Shown: positions 33,091 through 45,453 of the stretch, piece after piece
Layout: every line of letters starts with the position of its first letter
How positions within the stretch are numbered: position 1 is the stretch's first letter
Assembly (NCBI GenBank): GCA_032622095.1
Contig: CP136066.1
Span: 58,312,609-58,376,608 of the forward strand
Direction: 5' to 3'
DNA length: 64,000 nt
DNA from: Siphonodentalium dalli
Taxonomy: Eukaryota; Mollusca; Scaphopoda; Gadilida; Siphonodentaliidae
The notes under the pieces: model-generated
The model's input: the letters and a program-made list of their open reading frames with translations, nothing else
What the model was told of the DNA's origin: nothing
The model's database searches: none
Made by a program: the position numbers and the translations under genes

Positions 33091-35086
33091 AAGCCCACCG
33101 CACACGTCGCAACAATGTTGTACAACATTGTTGTAGCGTGTGCGGTGGTCTGTTTTTTGTTGTAGGCAACAGAAATTTGTTGTGCAACAATGTTGTGAGA
33201 GATCAAATTATTTTGATTTTGTTGCTTGTTGTAGCCAATGGATGGACAGCGGCTCCCACCTCGAAATTTATTACAGTCGATATTTTGAACTAACATTGAA
33301 AACTGAAGCATGCTTTCATACAAAATAGGCGCAGACATTGAGAAACGATATAGTTTGACCGAGCAGAGTGGTTCCTGGGTTCGAAATGTGATTTGATTTT
33401 ATTCACCAGCACATGGAATTCTGTAATTTCTGAGAGTGAGAATGATTCTCCTGTTCTGTGTTCACACTCACAGGTCCAGACTTCAGTTCAGTTCTCCAGT
33501 AGGGCCTACTGCACTGACTACTGCATAATATAGGTCTTGGTGAATACATTTTCTATCCAATGGTGTTACACTTCCCATGTCTTGCCAATAGTAATTTGTA
33601 CAAACTACACTGTCTACAGCTTCAAGTTGTGCAGGTCTGAAAATTAAAATTGATTGAATTTGAACCACCGGCACCGATTTATCTATAATAATAGCCAAAC
33701 TTGACTATAAATTATTTGCCGGTTCCTATTTACACGTAGAATTGATGGATGTTTATCGTGAAAATTTATAGTTAAATTATACCAATTGAGAAATAAGTTC
33801 AAATAACATTAACAAATATTTTAGAGAGCGAAACATTTGTTATGCAACCGTTATGGCTGTGGAAAATCAAAAATCAGTCGATTATTGCCCGATCGGGCTA
33901 TTGTCGATCAATATGCCCTATCTGGCTGTCTCTGACTCATGCGAGTCATGTCCATATTGGACCTACCATGCCCGGTTCCATGGTTTTGGAACTATGGGTC
34001 GGGGGTTCTGTAGTGGTATTCTCTGTGTGGAAGTCATGAATTATTCATGACTTCCTCATATGGAAATGCTTCTCGAGAACGTTGACCTGAGCCCTATAGA
34101 GCCACACAACCGGAGTTGGATGAATCTCTGAAACCATGGGTCAGAGCTGGATGAATCCAATATCGCCACAACCCAGTGATCCCGCTTATTGTTGATTCAC
34201 CCAGACCTGTACAATTTTCAAGATGTGGGTGTGTCATTCCCTTGGATAGGAAGTTAATTCACCAAGACATAGAAGTGAAAATAACAATATATTCAACACA
34301 GAAGTTGGTTATCGCTCAAGCAGCTGGTAAATACAATCACATCATATTTTGAACCTAATAACATGTTCCGCTCGGTCATGTATCATTGGTCAAAGCCTGC
34401 GCCGATTTAAAAAAAAAGTTAATATGAACAAAGGTTCGAAATCAAGGTCCATGACTTACACGCTCCTTCCAAAATTCCCATTAATAATGAAAGGACATGA
34501 GATTTATTTATAAACACTTGTAAGAGTAACTCTGTCCAAATTAAACAAAAAACAAGGTCCATGTTTGGCGTATATTATGCCCTCACCCACCACTCCATAT
34601 AGTTTAATAAAGGAGGTCTAATAATAACTCCTGATATCCCCTCCCCAATAACACAAGAGGTACAAAATAACCAAATTATATATGGCGTGGAGGTTTAATA
34701 ATGATAACTCCATATAACCTATTCTATGAAAAAGTACTAAATTGGTCCAAATCCGTTCAGTGTTTATATATAACGTGCGTTAGCCAGGCCCAGAGTAGAG
34801 ATTCGTGGCAAAATCGAGCCTGGTGCATGCTTTCCGCATCTATATCAACTTGGGGGGGGGGGGAAACCCCAGAGCTGAAATTAGTATGCAGCCAACACGT
34901 GACTTGATGACGTTTTATCACGTGACTTGTTGTACAACAAATATTCGCCGTGTGCGGCTAGTCACAACATTGTTGTATAACATTTGTTGTGTCATTTTGT
35001 TGTAGCGTGTGCGGGCGCTTACAACAATGTTGTATGACCCATACAACAATGTTGTACAACAATGTTCCGACGTGTGCGCCCGGCTT
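33091..35086. mobile_element. 2-kb inverted-repeat element, possibly Harbinger-like
   Basis: Left end AAGCCCACCGCACACGTCG plus AACAATGTTGTACAACATTG; the right end is its complement with a few changes (CAATGTTCCGACGTGTGCGC, CCGGCTT). Internal copies of the GTTGTAGCGTGTGCGG word occur beside each terminus. With the ends read as AGCC...GGCT, TAA flanks both sides, the 3-bp TWA duplication of PIF/Harbinger; this rests on three bases. The 1.7-kb interior shows a G tract at 34852, no transposase domain and only short frames. Confidence 0.7.
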
Positions 35087-35207
35087 AAGTTATAACATTA
35101 TACATTGGAATGGTCATTAGATGGGATGCAATGGAAGGGGAATAATTCTATTTCTTAGTTTGCATTCTGGCAGCGAAACGGTTCTTCGAATTCAGCTTTT
35201 TCTATTA

Positions 35208-35320
35208 CTCTATGGACACCTTCGGAGACACAGCTGTTCCAAATTGTGATGAATTATAGTGTTTTAATCATATTTATGTCATAGATTGTTATTAAAACCG
35301 TATAGGCGTATATCAAGGTC
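35208..35320. mobile_element. Fragment of TTAA MITE family 2
   Basis: TGATGAATTATAGTGTTTTA, CATAGATTGTTATTAAAACC and GACACAGCTGTTCCAAAT match the right half of 7332-7818. No terminus is present. Confidence 0.7.
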
Positions 35321-35490
35321 ATGTTTGCCTAATTTCGCTTAATATCAAGTCAACCAACAATAACTCCAACATGATCAAATGCCTTTACTGAACAAAAACC
35401 TCACCACTGCATATTATGGACAATCATTACCATTTAAAGTTTATGGCGCATTCTCTAAAATTATATACATGAGACAGAATCATTGCGGCC

Positions 35491-35625
35491 TCTGTGTGTG
35501 TTATTCTCCTGGACACCCCAGCCTGTGTGTGTTATTCTCCTGGACACCCCAGCCTGTGTGTGTTATTCTCCTGGACACCCCAGCCTGTGTGTGTTGTTCT
35601 CCTGGACACCACAGCCTGAGTGTGT
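35491..35625 (+). repeat. 31-bp minisatellite, four units
   Basis: CCTGTGTGTGTTATTCTCCT plus GGACACCCCAG repeats four times; the first three are almost identical and the fourth has three changes. Since 31 is not divisible by three the reading frame rotates; the two overlapping frames here are not genes. Confidence 0.95.
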
Positions 35626-35834
35626 TAGCAAAGATGTCCACGACAACATCAGCGCTTCTTCTATTATAAGAAATCCATACATAGATATCTGCTGCTTTCT
35701 TCAAAGTCACATTTTTAAGTGAATAGTCTTGAAGTAGAGCACTCCAATTTGATACATTCTTCTATCTTTCTGCTATGTTTTCCACACTTCTCAGAAAGAA
35801 AGCTAACATACTCAGTGTATTATGCATCTGTTTG

Positions 35835-35859
35835 TATATATATATATATATATATATAT
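35835..35859. repeat. (TA)n microsatellite
   Basis: Uninterrupted TA repeat of about 12 units. Confidence 0.95.
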
Positions 35860-36332
35860 CTGAAACATGTTTATGGTGCCGTTAAGATATATATCATTGA
35901 ATGCCTAGTTTGTCATATTTCAATTTCAAACCGACTCAATGTGAATTTGATCGATCTGCATCCATCCTTTTCGGTCTATTTTGTTGAGCACATGCGCACA
36001 CATCACACCCGTTTCGGTCCATCCTGTGTCCGTTGTAACATATGAGGTTACAGTGAAGAGTCCGACACAGTGGGAATGGGAATCCGTAAGTCGGGTTCTT
36101 GGAGAACGGCGATGGTGCTGGAAAAAAATAAGAATATAGTTCATATAAACACGATATTTATCGACGGGAAATTGCGTGATCCTGTTATCATCTGCGTGTA
36201 CGCGAACCAGTAATCACAGACTTCCGATTGAAATTGGGTGCTGGAGAAACTCAGATGAACCAGATCGCTTATGCCCACTTTGTAAGTCCGCGGTAGGGTC
36301 GGAGATGTGTTACACTACCTTTGACATATTAA

Positions 36333-36521
36333 AGGTACTCAATCCGATCAGACCGGTCCCCATCTCAACAGATTCCAACAACAACAATCCGATCAGAGGG
36401 TCCTATATTACTATTTCTTTGGCTTTGGGGGTAAAACATATTTGATTCGTTCGAGGAACCCATCAAACAAAACTCAGAGTTATTAGATATTGATTTTTGA
36501 AATTTGTTATTTTCTCGAGAA
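36333..36521 (+). mobile_element. TTAA MITE, family 1, right half missing
   Basis: TTAA at 36329-36332, then AGGTACTCAATCCGATCAGA and TTTCTTTGGCTTTGGGGG. The element runs into AAACACTTAGTCGAATAAC, which belongs to the giant foldback that follows. No right terminus, so the junction at about 36521 is a deletion or recombination breakpoint between two repeats. Confidence 0.85.
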
Positions 36522-39500
36522 ACACTTAGTCGAATAACTGTCCTTATATTGCATCCAAATAAAAATCCCCCAAATTCAAAATGGCGCCCACAATGGCGGA
36601 CAAATTTTGAAAAATCACCGAAATTTCCTCATGTTCACATCATTGGGCATTATTGCCGAGAAAACTCCACACATGCTGACAGTTGAGTTGTAAATACTGA
36701 GGTGAAGTAATTACCTTACATCCCATGCAAGAAATGGTTTTCCAAATATAAGATGGCGGCCAAAATGGCGACCGATATTTGAAAACACGCCTACATTCCT
36801 TTACTTTCTTACGATGGGCGTTATTGTTTCGCGAATTCTACCCACCATCACATGTTGATATGGAATATTGGTATGAAGTATTCATTTGAGTTTGGCAATT
36901 GATACTCAAGGTCAAGATGGCAGTTAAACTGGAGGCCAGAAATTGAAAAGAAATCGATATATTCACATACAAATTTCAACTTTTTGTCATAGTATCGATA
37001 TGTATGGACGAAACTATACACAAACCATATATTAGTTCAACTTAAAACGTATCAAAACGCATAACATTTATCGTGTCCTTCTGGAAGTACGAAAACCCAC
37101 ACTTAATATAGCGATGTGTCATTTCGAAATCCATTTTACACTTCGCGCCGATAATGGCCGTAACTGTAGGTGCGCCGAATAGCCATATTAGAACAATTAC
37201 CTGGTAAAAGATTTTGATTTGCCACGTCCTTAACGATCTGGACCAGTTTCCATTTCTTTGCCTGATAAACCTAGGTCGCTCACACCGACAAAGTATTCAA
37301 CACTTCCTGTGAGAAGGGTCCCTTTAATCATAACGTTTCAAACAATTAATTTCCCGGTGTCTGGCTTAAGATTTTAGATGCTTGCTAAATATGGGATTTG
37401 TTCGTCATCTTGAACTAGAAAGGCATATGGTCGATAAGTATACAAGCTTACAGAAGGTCATCTCTACGTATGTCTTTCTCATACCCCGTGGGGATAATGA
37501 TATGTATACCTGGCGAACTTCCCAGTTAACTAGTCACTTCTCAATAGATGGTTCAACTCACAAACTTAGCGAACGTATTGGCATACGTGGACAACTTCGG
37601 CAGTGTTTCGGAGGTAGCTAGCTGTCTCATTCCCTTGGACAGATGCCTATCTGCTAAATAGAAGACCATAATGTACCGACTATCCACACTTCTTGACCAT
37701 GATCCTAAGCAAACTGTGACGTCCCGCAGTCGTCTCGTCGAATAGCTCCCAGCAGAGAAGAACAATACTCGCGGTGCTAGTTTGTGGACATGCGCCATGA
37801 CAGTGGGCATGAAATGGGCCACGGTATACAACACTACACCAGGTGCATGTTTCAATATAGAATGTCATGCGTGTTGGTCTTTTTTGGTGTGGTAAGATTG
37901 TATTTCCACACCCGTTTCAAGGCCGTTCTGAATCAACATGACCAGACGTATAATTCTGTCTGGATAATACTATCCTAGCCAGTCGGATGGGCTAAAGGAT
38001 AATGTCTTTATGGAATGAAGGTATGCATTGTTGTTATGATCTCTCAGGGTTAGTGTCAGTATGTGGGCGGTATTATTCAAGAAAATGTCAGGAACTGTGG
38101 TGCATTTATTTTACTGTGTGTTTAAAAAACAATTTATATTCTCGATGGCAATGGATGTGGACGTTGGTGAACGTGACCTTTATGATCATATAGCTTTATA
38201 TTATATAACTTTAGAATATAGTAGTTAAGATGTCTCATGCAGGACAATGGTTTTGAATGGTGATGTTACCAATAAATCACTTGGTGTACCCAACGTAGGT
38301 TAAACTGAATGCAAGATCTCATCAAAGTAACATTCCTCTGGATGTTCTTCGCGTTGAACATTTCACCCAGCGTGAGTATGACATATTATCGGTAACTATC
38401 AAATGCATCGTCCTGAAGACTACACCCCAGTCTGGTGGGGCTTATATGGTAATAACTAATGGTACACGTCTGGTTCGTTGATTAAGAACGGCTTCCAAGC
38501 GGATTGAAAGATACAATCTTAGCATACAATGAAAGCAAAGCCACATGATATCATGTCTGAATCTAAAACATACACAAAGAAGGGGTGGTGCAGCCATGGT
38601 CCAATTTCATTTCCACTATCATGACACATGCCCACAAACTAGCACCGCATGTATTGTTATTATCTGCTTGGATCTGTACGGTGAGACGATTGATGGACGC
38701 CACCAAGACTGTTCTTATGATCATGGTCAAGAAGTGTGGGTATATTATGCATTATGGTCTTCTACGCCTTAGCAGAAAGGCATCCGTCAAATGTTAGGCT
38801 TTCAACATTCGAAGCCATACACAGAAGTTGTCCGGCTACGTCAGTACGTGAATATGTGAATTGATGAACCATATATTGAGAAGTGGCTGGATGGGAAGAT
38901 CACCAGATGTATAGTTTGTTATCCAAATTAGATAACCAAATCTGAAAAAATACGCAGATAGAGAGGTCCTTCTGAAAGCTAGTATACGTATCGACCGCAT
39001 ACCTTTGTAGTTTATCACGCAATATGACGCTCAGATCCCATATCTAGCATCTGAATTATACCATAAGCTACCACGAATGAAGCTCGCCAAGAATAAGGAT
39101 ATGAATTCCCAGCTTTCGGGACAAACACGTGAGCTTGACACCGGCATATGTGTTGTTTGAAACATTCCGATTAGTGGGACCCTTCTACCAAGAAGTGTAG
39201 AAAACTGTGTTGGTGTGAGCGAGATAGATTAATGTGACGAGACGGATGCTGATCCAGATAATGCTGAATGTGGCAAATCAGAATAAGCTCAGGTACTGTT
39301 GTTCTGATTCTTGGAAGTCATAATATGACTATTCGGCGCACCCATATACGGTTACGGCCATTATGGACGCTTAATGGAGAATGGATTTCGAAATGCTACA
39401 TCGCGATTATTGTGGGCTTTCATCCTTCCAGAAGGCGACGACCTATGTTGGAACTAATAGATGGCTTATGTACCGTTTCGTCCAATACATACATATTGAT

Positions 39501-40490
39501 ATTATGACAAAAAGTTGAAATTAGTATGTGACAATTTCGAATTCTTTTCAATTTCTGGCCGCCAGCTTGGCAGTCATCTTGACTGTGAGAGTTGGCCAAA
39601 CTCAAATGAATACTTCATATCAATATTCCATATGAATACTTCATATCAATGTTCCATATGGGTAGAATTCGCGAAACAATAACGCCCATAGTAAGAAAGT
39701 AAAGGAATGTAAGCTTGTTTTCAAAGTTCGGACGCCATTTTGGCCGCCATCTTCGATTTGGAAAACAATTTCCTTCATCAGATGCAAGGTAATTACTTCA
39801 CCTCAGTATTTACAACTTAACTGTCAGCATGTGTGGAGTTTTCTCGGCAATAATGCCCAATGATGTGAACATGAGGGAATTTCGGTGATTTTTCAAAATT
39901 TGTCCGCCATTGTGGGCGCCATTTTGGATTTGGGGGACTTTTATTTGGATGCAATATAAGGACAGTTATTCGACTAAGTGTTCCCAACTCACAATAGTAA
40001 GCAGGTGTGGAGTTGTCGTGACAATAACTTTCACTGATGTTAAAATCAGCGATTTTCGGCGATTTGTCTATTTCTGGTGGCCATTTTGGCCGCCATCTTG
40101 GATTTGGGTAAATATTCCTCAACTCAAATATAAGAGGAATCCTAGCCCGAGTATCTCCTGCACATATATAATCATGGCTGGAGTAATAATAGCAATAACA
40201 CTCATTGATTCGAAACAGACATTGCGTCATTAGTGTCGTTTTGGCTTTGACCGGATTATACCGGCATTTGGGAAAACGTGATATCGGTCGCAAATATCCG
40301 TCAAGGAATGTACATTATGGTCTCCGTGTGTTCGCCAATGACTCTTCTAGACGATAAATGTATAAAATCGCGTCAAGGTGTCAATATGTTTCCACAGAGA
40401 CAAACGAAAGGTGGTGAAATGTCCGAAAAATAGCAAATGTTCACATTTCGGCGGCCATCTTGGCCGCCATATTGGATTTTTGTGTCGGAT
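36521..40490. mobile_element. Giant foldback element B, inverted relative to A and truncated
   Basis: The left arm from 36521 pairs with the right arm ending at about 40490 around a centre near 38230; the outermost few hundred bases seen in A are lost on both sides. Its left arm carries the same arm-specific variants as the right arm of A (GTATTGTTCTTCTCTGCTGG), and its right arm those of the left arm of A (GTATTGTTATTATCTGCTTG), so B is in the opposite orientation. AAGATGGCGGC boxes recur. Frames 37553-37855 (minus) and 38545-38772 (plus) correspond to those in A and show the same CPQTSTA word. No enzyme recognised. Confidence 0.85.
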
Positions 40491-40762
40491 TGGCCGACAA
40501 TCTGAGACTAGCCCAAGCAGCACATTAAGTCAGCCCGATATAAGATTTCCAAACTCTTGGCTACGATAACGTGATAGATATAAATAACTTGTTTCAGATG
40601 CAATTCGGCTGAACTTTGAAAAGCACGCCCGATTATTCTGCTGACCGCTTTTAGTCAGACACATGTAAGGTCAACAATTAGTAACTTCCTGTTCTTGATA
40701 CACTCGTGAGATCTCTGCGTTATTGGGATGTAAACAGGGTGGCCCAATTGGCAGTTGACCAA

Positions 40763-41070
40763 CACATGAACATGTTGGACATCCGAATCTGTTACCATAT
40801 GGATAGTATATCATGCCCGCCTACTCACCGTTTAGACATGAACATGTTTGAGATCCGAATCTGTCGTAACGGTTACCACATGGACAGTAAATCATGCCCG
40901 CCTACTCACCGTTTAGACATGAACATGTTGGGCATCCGAATCTGTCGTAACGGTTACCACATGGACAGTAAATCATGCACGCCTACTCACCGTTTATACA
41001 TGAACATGTTGGACATCCGAATCTGTCGTAACGGTTACCATATGGACAGTAAATCATGCAGACCGGACCA
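40763..41070 (+). repeat. 81-bp minisatellite that keeps one reading frame open
   Basis: CATGAACATGTTGGACATCC starts units at 40765 (72 bp, with a 9-bp deletion), 40837, 40918 and 40999. Full units are 81 bp, or 27 codons, so a 132-codon frame (40706-41104) encodes repeated RICRNGYHMDSKSCPPTHRL. Unit-to-unit changes hit all codon positions. No signal peptide or domain; most likely non-coding, but it is the only tandem array here where period, deletion and frame all agree. Confidence 0.85.
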
Positions 41071-41104
41071 CATTTACGATATCTGCGTGGATACCCTGGA
41101 ATAA

Positions 41105-42025
41105 GAACAAAAATCGATTAAAGATAGTGTGTCGCTTTTACCAAGTTGTATATAGATATGAATATAATATGAATAAATTGAGGACAAGCTTTTATTATAT
41201 CAATTAATATCAATTGTGTTTAGAATTTTACTCATATAATAACTACATTCTAATGGGACAGTAAATTTTTCTATTTTAGAACAGAATAATACCACGGAAA
41301 CGTTCAGACTTCAGAGCGAAACAAGAAGGAGAACTCTATCTTGTTATCACCCTCCATCAAGGTCGATGGTTATTTCGACTCGAAGAGATTTCGCCGCGAA
41401 CGTCAGTTTAAATCAGTTTATAATACCTTTTAGTACAGACAAATCGTATACTTCATGTAGTTTTGTGATTGTGTTTTATTCACAAAAAGCTATCTTGAAT
41501 TCTGATTTTTTTATAATTATGTTGTTGTTGCAATTGTGACCCGGAAACGGACCTGGTTCATTTAAACTTCAAATTATATGTCTATATTAAAATTATAGTA
41601 TCAATAGGAAGGGGGAATGAGATCATTATATGGAGAAACACGCGAAATATCGACATACAGACTGTATACATGTATACTCTCAAAAAATTATTGAAATCGT
41701 AGCATTATTCCAGCTTTTTTCAATTGTTCATACAGAACTTTTTATTGTTTCAGACTGAGGAAATATGAATTACATGCATATATATATATATATATATATA
41801 TACACATGTAGTGTTGCCGTTCCATATAAAGTCCGTATAAAAATAGTTCACATATCTATTGACCAGGCTTAGGAACCTACGTCACTAATGATATTCTCTA
41901 AACCGTCTTTTCAGATATTCGGACACCTGTTATCTGGAACTCATGCAGTGGATGAGCTAGATATGTATTGCAGGAGTTATTGTAGTTACGATTGAAAGGG
42001 ATTATGTGCATTTCACGAACATCTA
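41105..42025. other. No gene recognised; one (TA)n tract
   Basis: AT-rich. 41778-41802 is a TA microsatellite. 41430-41490 has weak similarity to 18067-18135 (TTTTATTCACA). No coding or RNA signal. Confidence 0.5.
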
Positions 42026-42029
42026 TTAA

Positions 42030-42417
42030 AGGTAATCAATCCGATTTGATGATCCCCATATCATTGCCCAAAAATAATGCTAACCGCAGTAAACTATGGT
42101 ATAAAATTGCCCAAAACGTGTTATTTAACAACATTTTGTTCAACGAAATTTGGCCGGATTGTCAAATATCTAACACCCAAAGCCACTTGATTTTACAGTT
42201 ATCCATCTTCATCCGCAATTTGGTCCGAAACCGTCGGCTTGACGAATATTTACCAGGCCGCCAAAACTTACATATCTCGGGAAATAAAAAAATTCAAATA
42301 TCGATATCTGATCACTCTGAGCTTTGATGGGTGGGTTCCTCGACTCGAATCAAACACCCCCCCCCCCCCAAGCCAAAGAAATAGTAATTTGGGCGCGTTA
42401 ATTCGGATTATGCATCT
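42030..42417. mobile_element. TTAA MITE, family 1, ATGCATCT-ended subtype
   Basis: Flanked by TTAA at 42026-42029 and 42418-42421. Left AGGTAATCAATCCGATTTGA, right CGGATTATGCATCT. The right arm retains CCTCGACTCGAATCAAA and GCCAAAGAAATAGTAATT. A C tract of about 14 replaces part of the arm near 42360. Same end subtype as 45044-45453 and 62313-62733. Confidence 0.9.
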
Positions 42418-42679
42418 TTAAATGGTTTGGGGCCAGTGTTGGGGCAGAGAAATTCGGGGAAAATTCAAAAGCGATGAATTATTACGCCACCGTAGTGTGG
42501 TGTTTCTAGCTTTTGGTTTTTTGATATCGCATGGTCGATCGATAATTCACTGGGTGATTGTACATTCGGCAAACCTCGTCAGATTCCGTCACCGTTTCAT
42601 CGTACCGATAATTACGAGAGTACAACTAAGATTGGCACATGTGTTTACGTCACCGGTGTAATTGTGGGGACATGCTTCT

Positions 42680-43430
42680 ATTATGAAGGTTTGCTATCCC
42701 GAAGGTCCGCTATTCCGAAGGTTCTCTATTCCGAAGGTTTTTGTTATTTTTAGGTTAATTCTATATTTTAAAGTATTGAGACTAATTTGAGAGGATTCAT
42801 TTTCACAAAGATTCTTTATATGGAGTGTGCGCTCACATCCGAACTGATCATGCGCGCACACCGATACAGATACAGGAGGAAATAACTTAACTTAGAACAT
42901 TAAATGTGATTTTGTTTTGTTTTCGCTGGTTTTCTTGAGATTTTATGTCATTACGTGGGCCCATACCTTTGAATTCTTGGCATATACTATGAATGTTGTG
43001 GTATATATGGACCCTCCCGCATTGGGACATGACATAGGTTCAGTTGACTTAAGTGGTGTTCTGTGTGTGCTCCAATTTGGAGTTCAATATTTTAAGGGCC
43101 AAGTTTAGAATTTTATGGGTCCATACCTTTGAACTCTGGGCATATAATATGAATATTGGGGGGCATGTCTCTATTCCGAATGTTCACTATCCCGAAGGTC
43201 CACTATTCCGAAATTTCTCTGAATGTTCGCTATTCCGAAGGTTCACCAATCCGAAGGTTCGTTATTCCGAAGGTTCTGTGTTCCAAAGATTTTTTTTATT
43301 TTAAGGTTAATTCTATATTCTAAAGTAACGAGAGGGTTCATTATCACGAAGATTCTTTTTATGAAGGAAATAACGTAAAACATTAAATGTGATTTTGTTT
43401 TGTTTTCGAGGGTTTTCTTGAGTTTAATGT
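42680..43430 (+). repeat. CTATTCCGAAGGTTC short tandem repeat in a 480-bp duplicated block
   Basis: 42685-42745 has four units and 43165-43290 about seven units of GCTATTCCGAAGGTTC (about 17 bp). Each array is followed by the same sequence (TTTAGGTTAATTCTATATT, AGAGG..TTCATT.TCACRAAG, TTGTTTTGTTTTCG), so the whole module was duplicated about 480-490 bp apart. Confidence 0.8.
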
Positions 43431-43691
43431 CATTACGTATGACCTTATTTCTCATTACATATTCACGCCAAGGAGCCCACACAATTGCTATGTTACGATG
43501 CGATTTAATGTGATTATGTGTGACCTAATATCTCAATAATCTGAGGCAAGAGTACGCCTGCTAAAGGCGAATTATAACAGTTGGGGGTATAACGCTCAAT
43601 AAATACTGGAGGCTATAACAAACTGCGCAGTAGAATATCGCTGAATGGACGAGTATGAGATGAGCCTAAATGCAATTGTGACTTTGTTTAA

Positions 43692-43850
43692 AGGCCCACT
43701 TAATTTTCGAGTCATTAATTTTTTATAGTATATACGGTTTTAATAACAATTTATGCCATAAAATTTGAATAAACTACTATAATTCATCACCATTTGAAAG
43801 GCAGAATACTTCTATCTCCTAGTTTGAAACACCTTCAAAATACCGCGTCG
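43692..43850 (+). mobile_element. TTAA MITE family 2, left part
   Basis: TTAA (43688-43691), AGGCCCACTTAATTTTCGAG, then ACGGTTTTAATAACAATTTATG and ATAATTCATCACCATTTGAA. Same order as 54175-54300. The right end is missing. Confidence 0.85.
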
Positions 43851-43904
43851 TATATCTAGCAATAAGCAACCAACATGTCCTCCTCGGCTTTCCATAGATT
43901 TCAA

Positions 43905-44410
43905 CGCAATTTGATACTTATGGGTATTTGTGTCCGGGAAGTGTTTTGAACGGGTCAAATCGTGACCCCGACCTGACCTTGACCTTTAAAACTGTCAATG
44001 CAAGGTCAATTTGGGTAAAACGGACAAATTTCGGCGAAATTTTATACCTAGAGATACTTTGGTCCGAGGAGAGTTTTGAACGGGTCAAATCGTGACCTCG
44101 GCCTGACCTTGACCTTCAATATGGCCAATCAAAGGTCAACTCGGATAAAACGGATAGATTTCGACGAAATTTGATACCTATGGGTACTTTTGTCGGGGGG
44201 GTGTTTTGGACGGGTCAAATCATGACTCTGACCTTACCTTGACCTTCAAAATTGTTAATTAAAGTTCAAGTTGGGTAAAACGGACGGATTTCGACGAAAT
44301 ATGATACCTATGGGTAGTTTTCTACGGGTGGGGGTGTTTTGGACTGGACAAATCATGACCCTGACCTGACCTTGACTTTCGAAATAGTCAATTGAAGGTC
44401 AAATCGCACC
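43905..44410 (+). repeat. Four-unit tandem repeat of about 124 bp with TGACCTTGACCTT boxes
   Basis: GAAATTTGATACCTATGGGTA recurs about every 123-130 bp. Each unit carries GTTTTGRACGGGTCAAATC, then CCTGACCTTGACCTT and a shorter AAGGTCAA or AAAGTTCAA. The complement AAGGTCAAGGTCA contains the TCAAGGTCA half-site bound by ERR and NR5A nuclear receptors. Regulatory use is inference; a repeat can carry such a word by chance. Confidence 0.85.
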
Positions 44411-44595
44411 TTTCACCGGAAAGCAGATGGGAAACAGCCCGGGTGAAGTCGGGCCTATCAGCTTGTGTAATAAAGAAGACAGTTTGATGAAAGTAATGTA
44501 TGCCACGAGAAACGGGAAAACTTGAAATATGGAAGTACGCAAATTTCCCGCATAAAATTTGAAAGCTAGTTTATAGAATAATTGTATTATTATTT

Positions 44596-44660
44596 ATATT
44601 TATGGCTAATAATACGATCTTGGTGGCGTTACCATTTCTGACTATGGTTTTCTTGTTATA
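44596..44660 (+). mobile_element. Half copy of the 190-bp hairpin element
   Basis: TATTTATGGCTAATAATACG, ATCTTGGTGGCGTTACC and ATTTCTGACTATGGTTTTCT match one arm of 32761-32950. No second arm follows. Confidence 0.75.
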
Positions 44661-45043
44661 AGGTGTTTTAGAGCGGAAACCGCCATGTGGCAGCATTGTA
44701 GCTTTAAGACCAATTGACACAAACACGAACCTGGTGCTGAGGTCTCGATCTGCATAAAAGTCAAGTGTTTATGTACCAACACCAGGGAGCGATCATCGCA
44801 CAATAGCGCGTGTGTGGCCGAGACTGATCCGAGGAGTATCACCGGCCATTCTATCAATATTATGGTGGATGTTGTCACTTCAGTCAACATTTAAGCCCCA
44901 TCGCAGGTTCGAATCTTTTATTTATGTCCCATTACTAAACCGCCGCTAATCCACCGACGCCGATTTCCCTCCTCGCTCCCGTCTCCAATATTTATTTGCT
45001 TATAGCGTAAACATGTTTGGGAATGAGTGCGCTTTGTACTTAA

Positions 45044-45357
45044 AGGTACATAATCCGATTCGATGGTGCCGTATCATCAAATTCCACTACAACTACAACA
45101 TTTCTTCAAAAATCGCTTTAGTTATCACAATCATAACTATAGTATCAAATTTCCCCAAACTTGTTATATATATCAACTTAACATTTTGTTCAATGCAATT
45201 TGGTATCTAGAGTATGTCGGTCGGCATTCGTTGAATATTCGCCAATTACCAGGCCGCCAAATATTCCAGGTTGTGAAAAATAACAAATTTCATAAATAGA
45301 TATCTGATAACTCTGAGCTCTGGTGGGTGGGTTCGGAATCGTATATATATATATACA

Positions 45358-45406
<49 letters not shown>

Positions 45407-45453
45407 TTTTTACCCCCGAACCCAAAGAAATAGTAATTTCGGATTATGCATCT
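45044..45453. mobile_element. TTAA MITE, family 1, with microsatellite expansion
   Basis: TTAA at 45040-45043 and 45454-45457. AGGTACATAATCCGATTCGA to GGATTATGCATCT. The right arm is interrupted at 45341-45405 by (TA)n followed by (ATA)n of about 14 units, expanded inside the element. Confidence 0.9.

Noticed and set aside
33350-33410. tRNA-like words GAGCAGAGTGG and GGGTTCGAAAT
   Set aside because: The A-box and B-box look-alikes are only about five bases apart; no acceptor or anticodon stem can be drawn, so neither a tRNA nor a tRNA-derived SINE head.
44885-44915. GCAGGTTCGAATC, resembling a tRNA T-arm
   Set aside because: No matching A-box or stems upstream at the right spacing.
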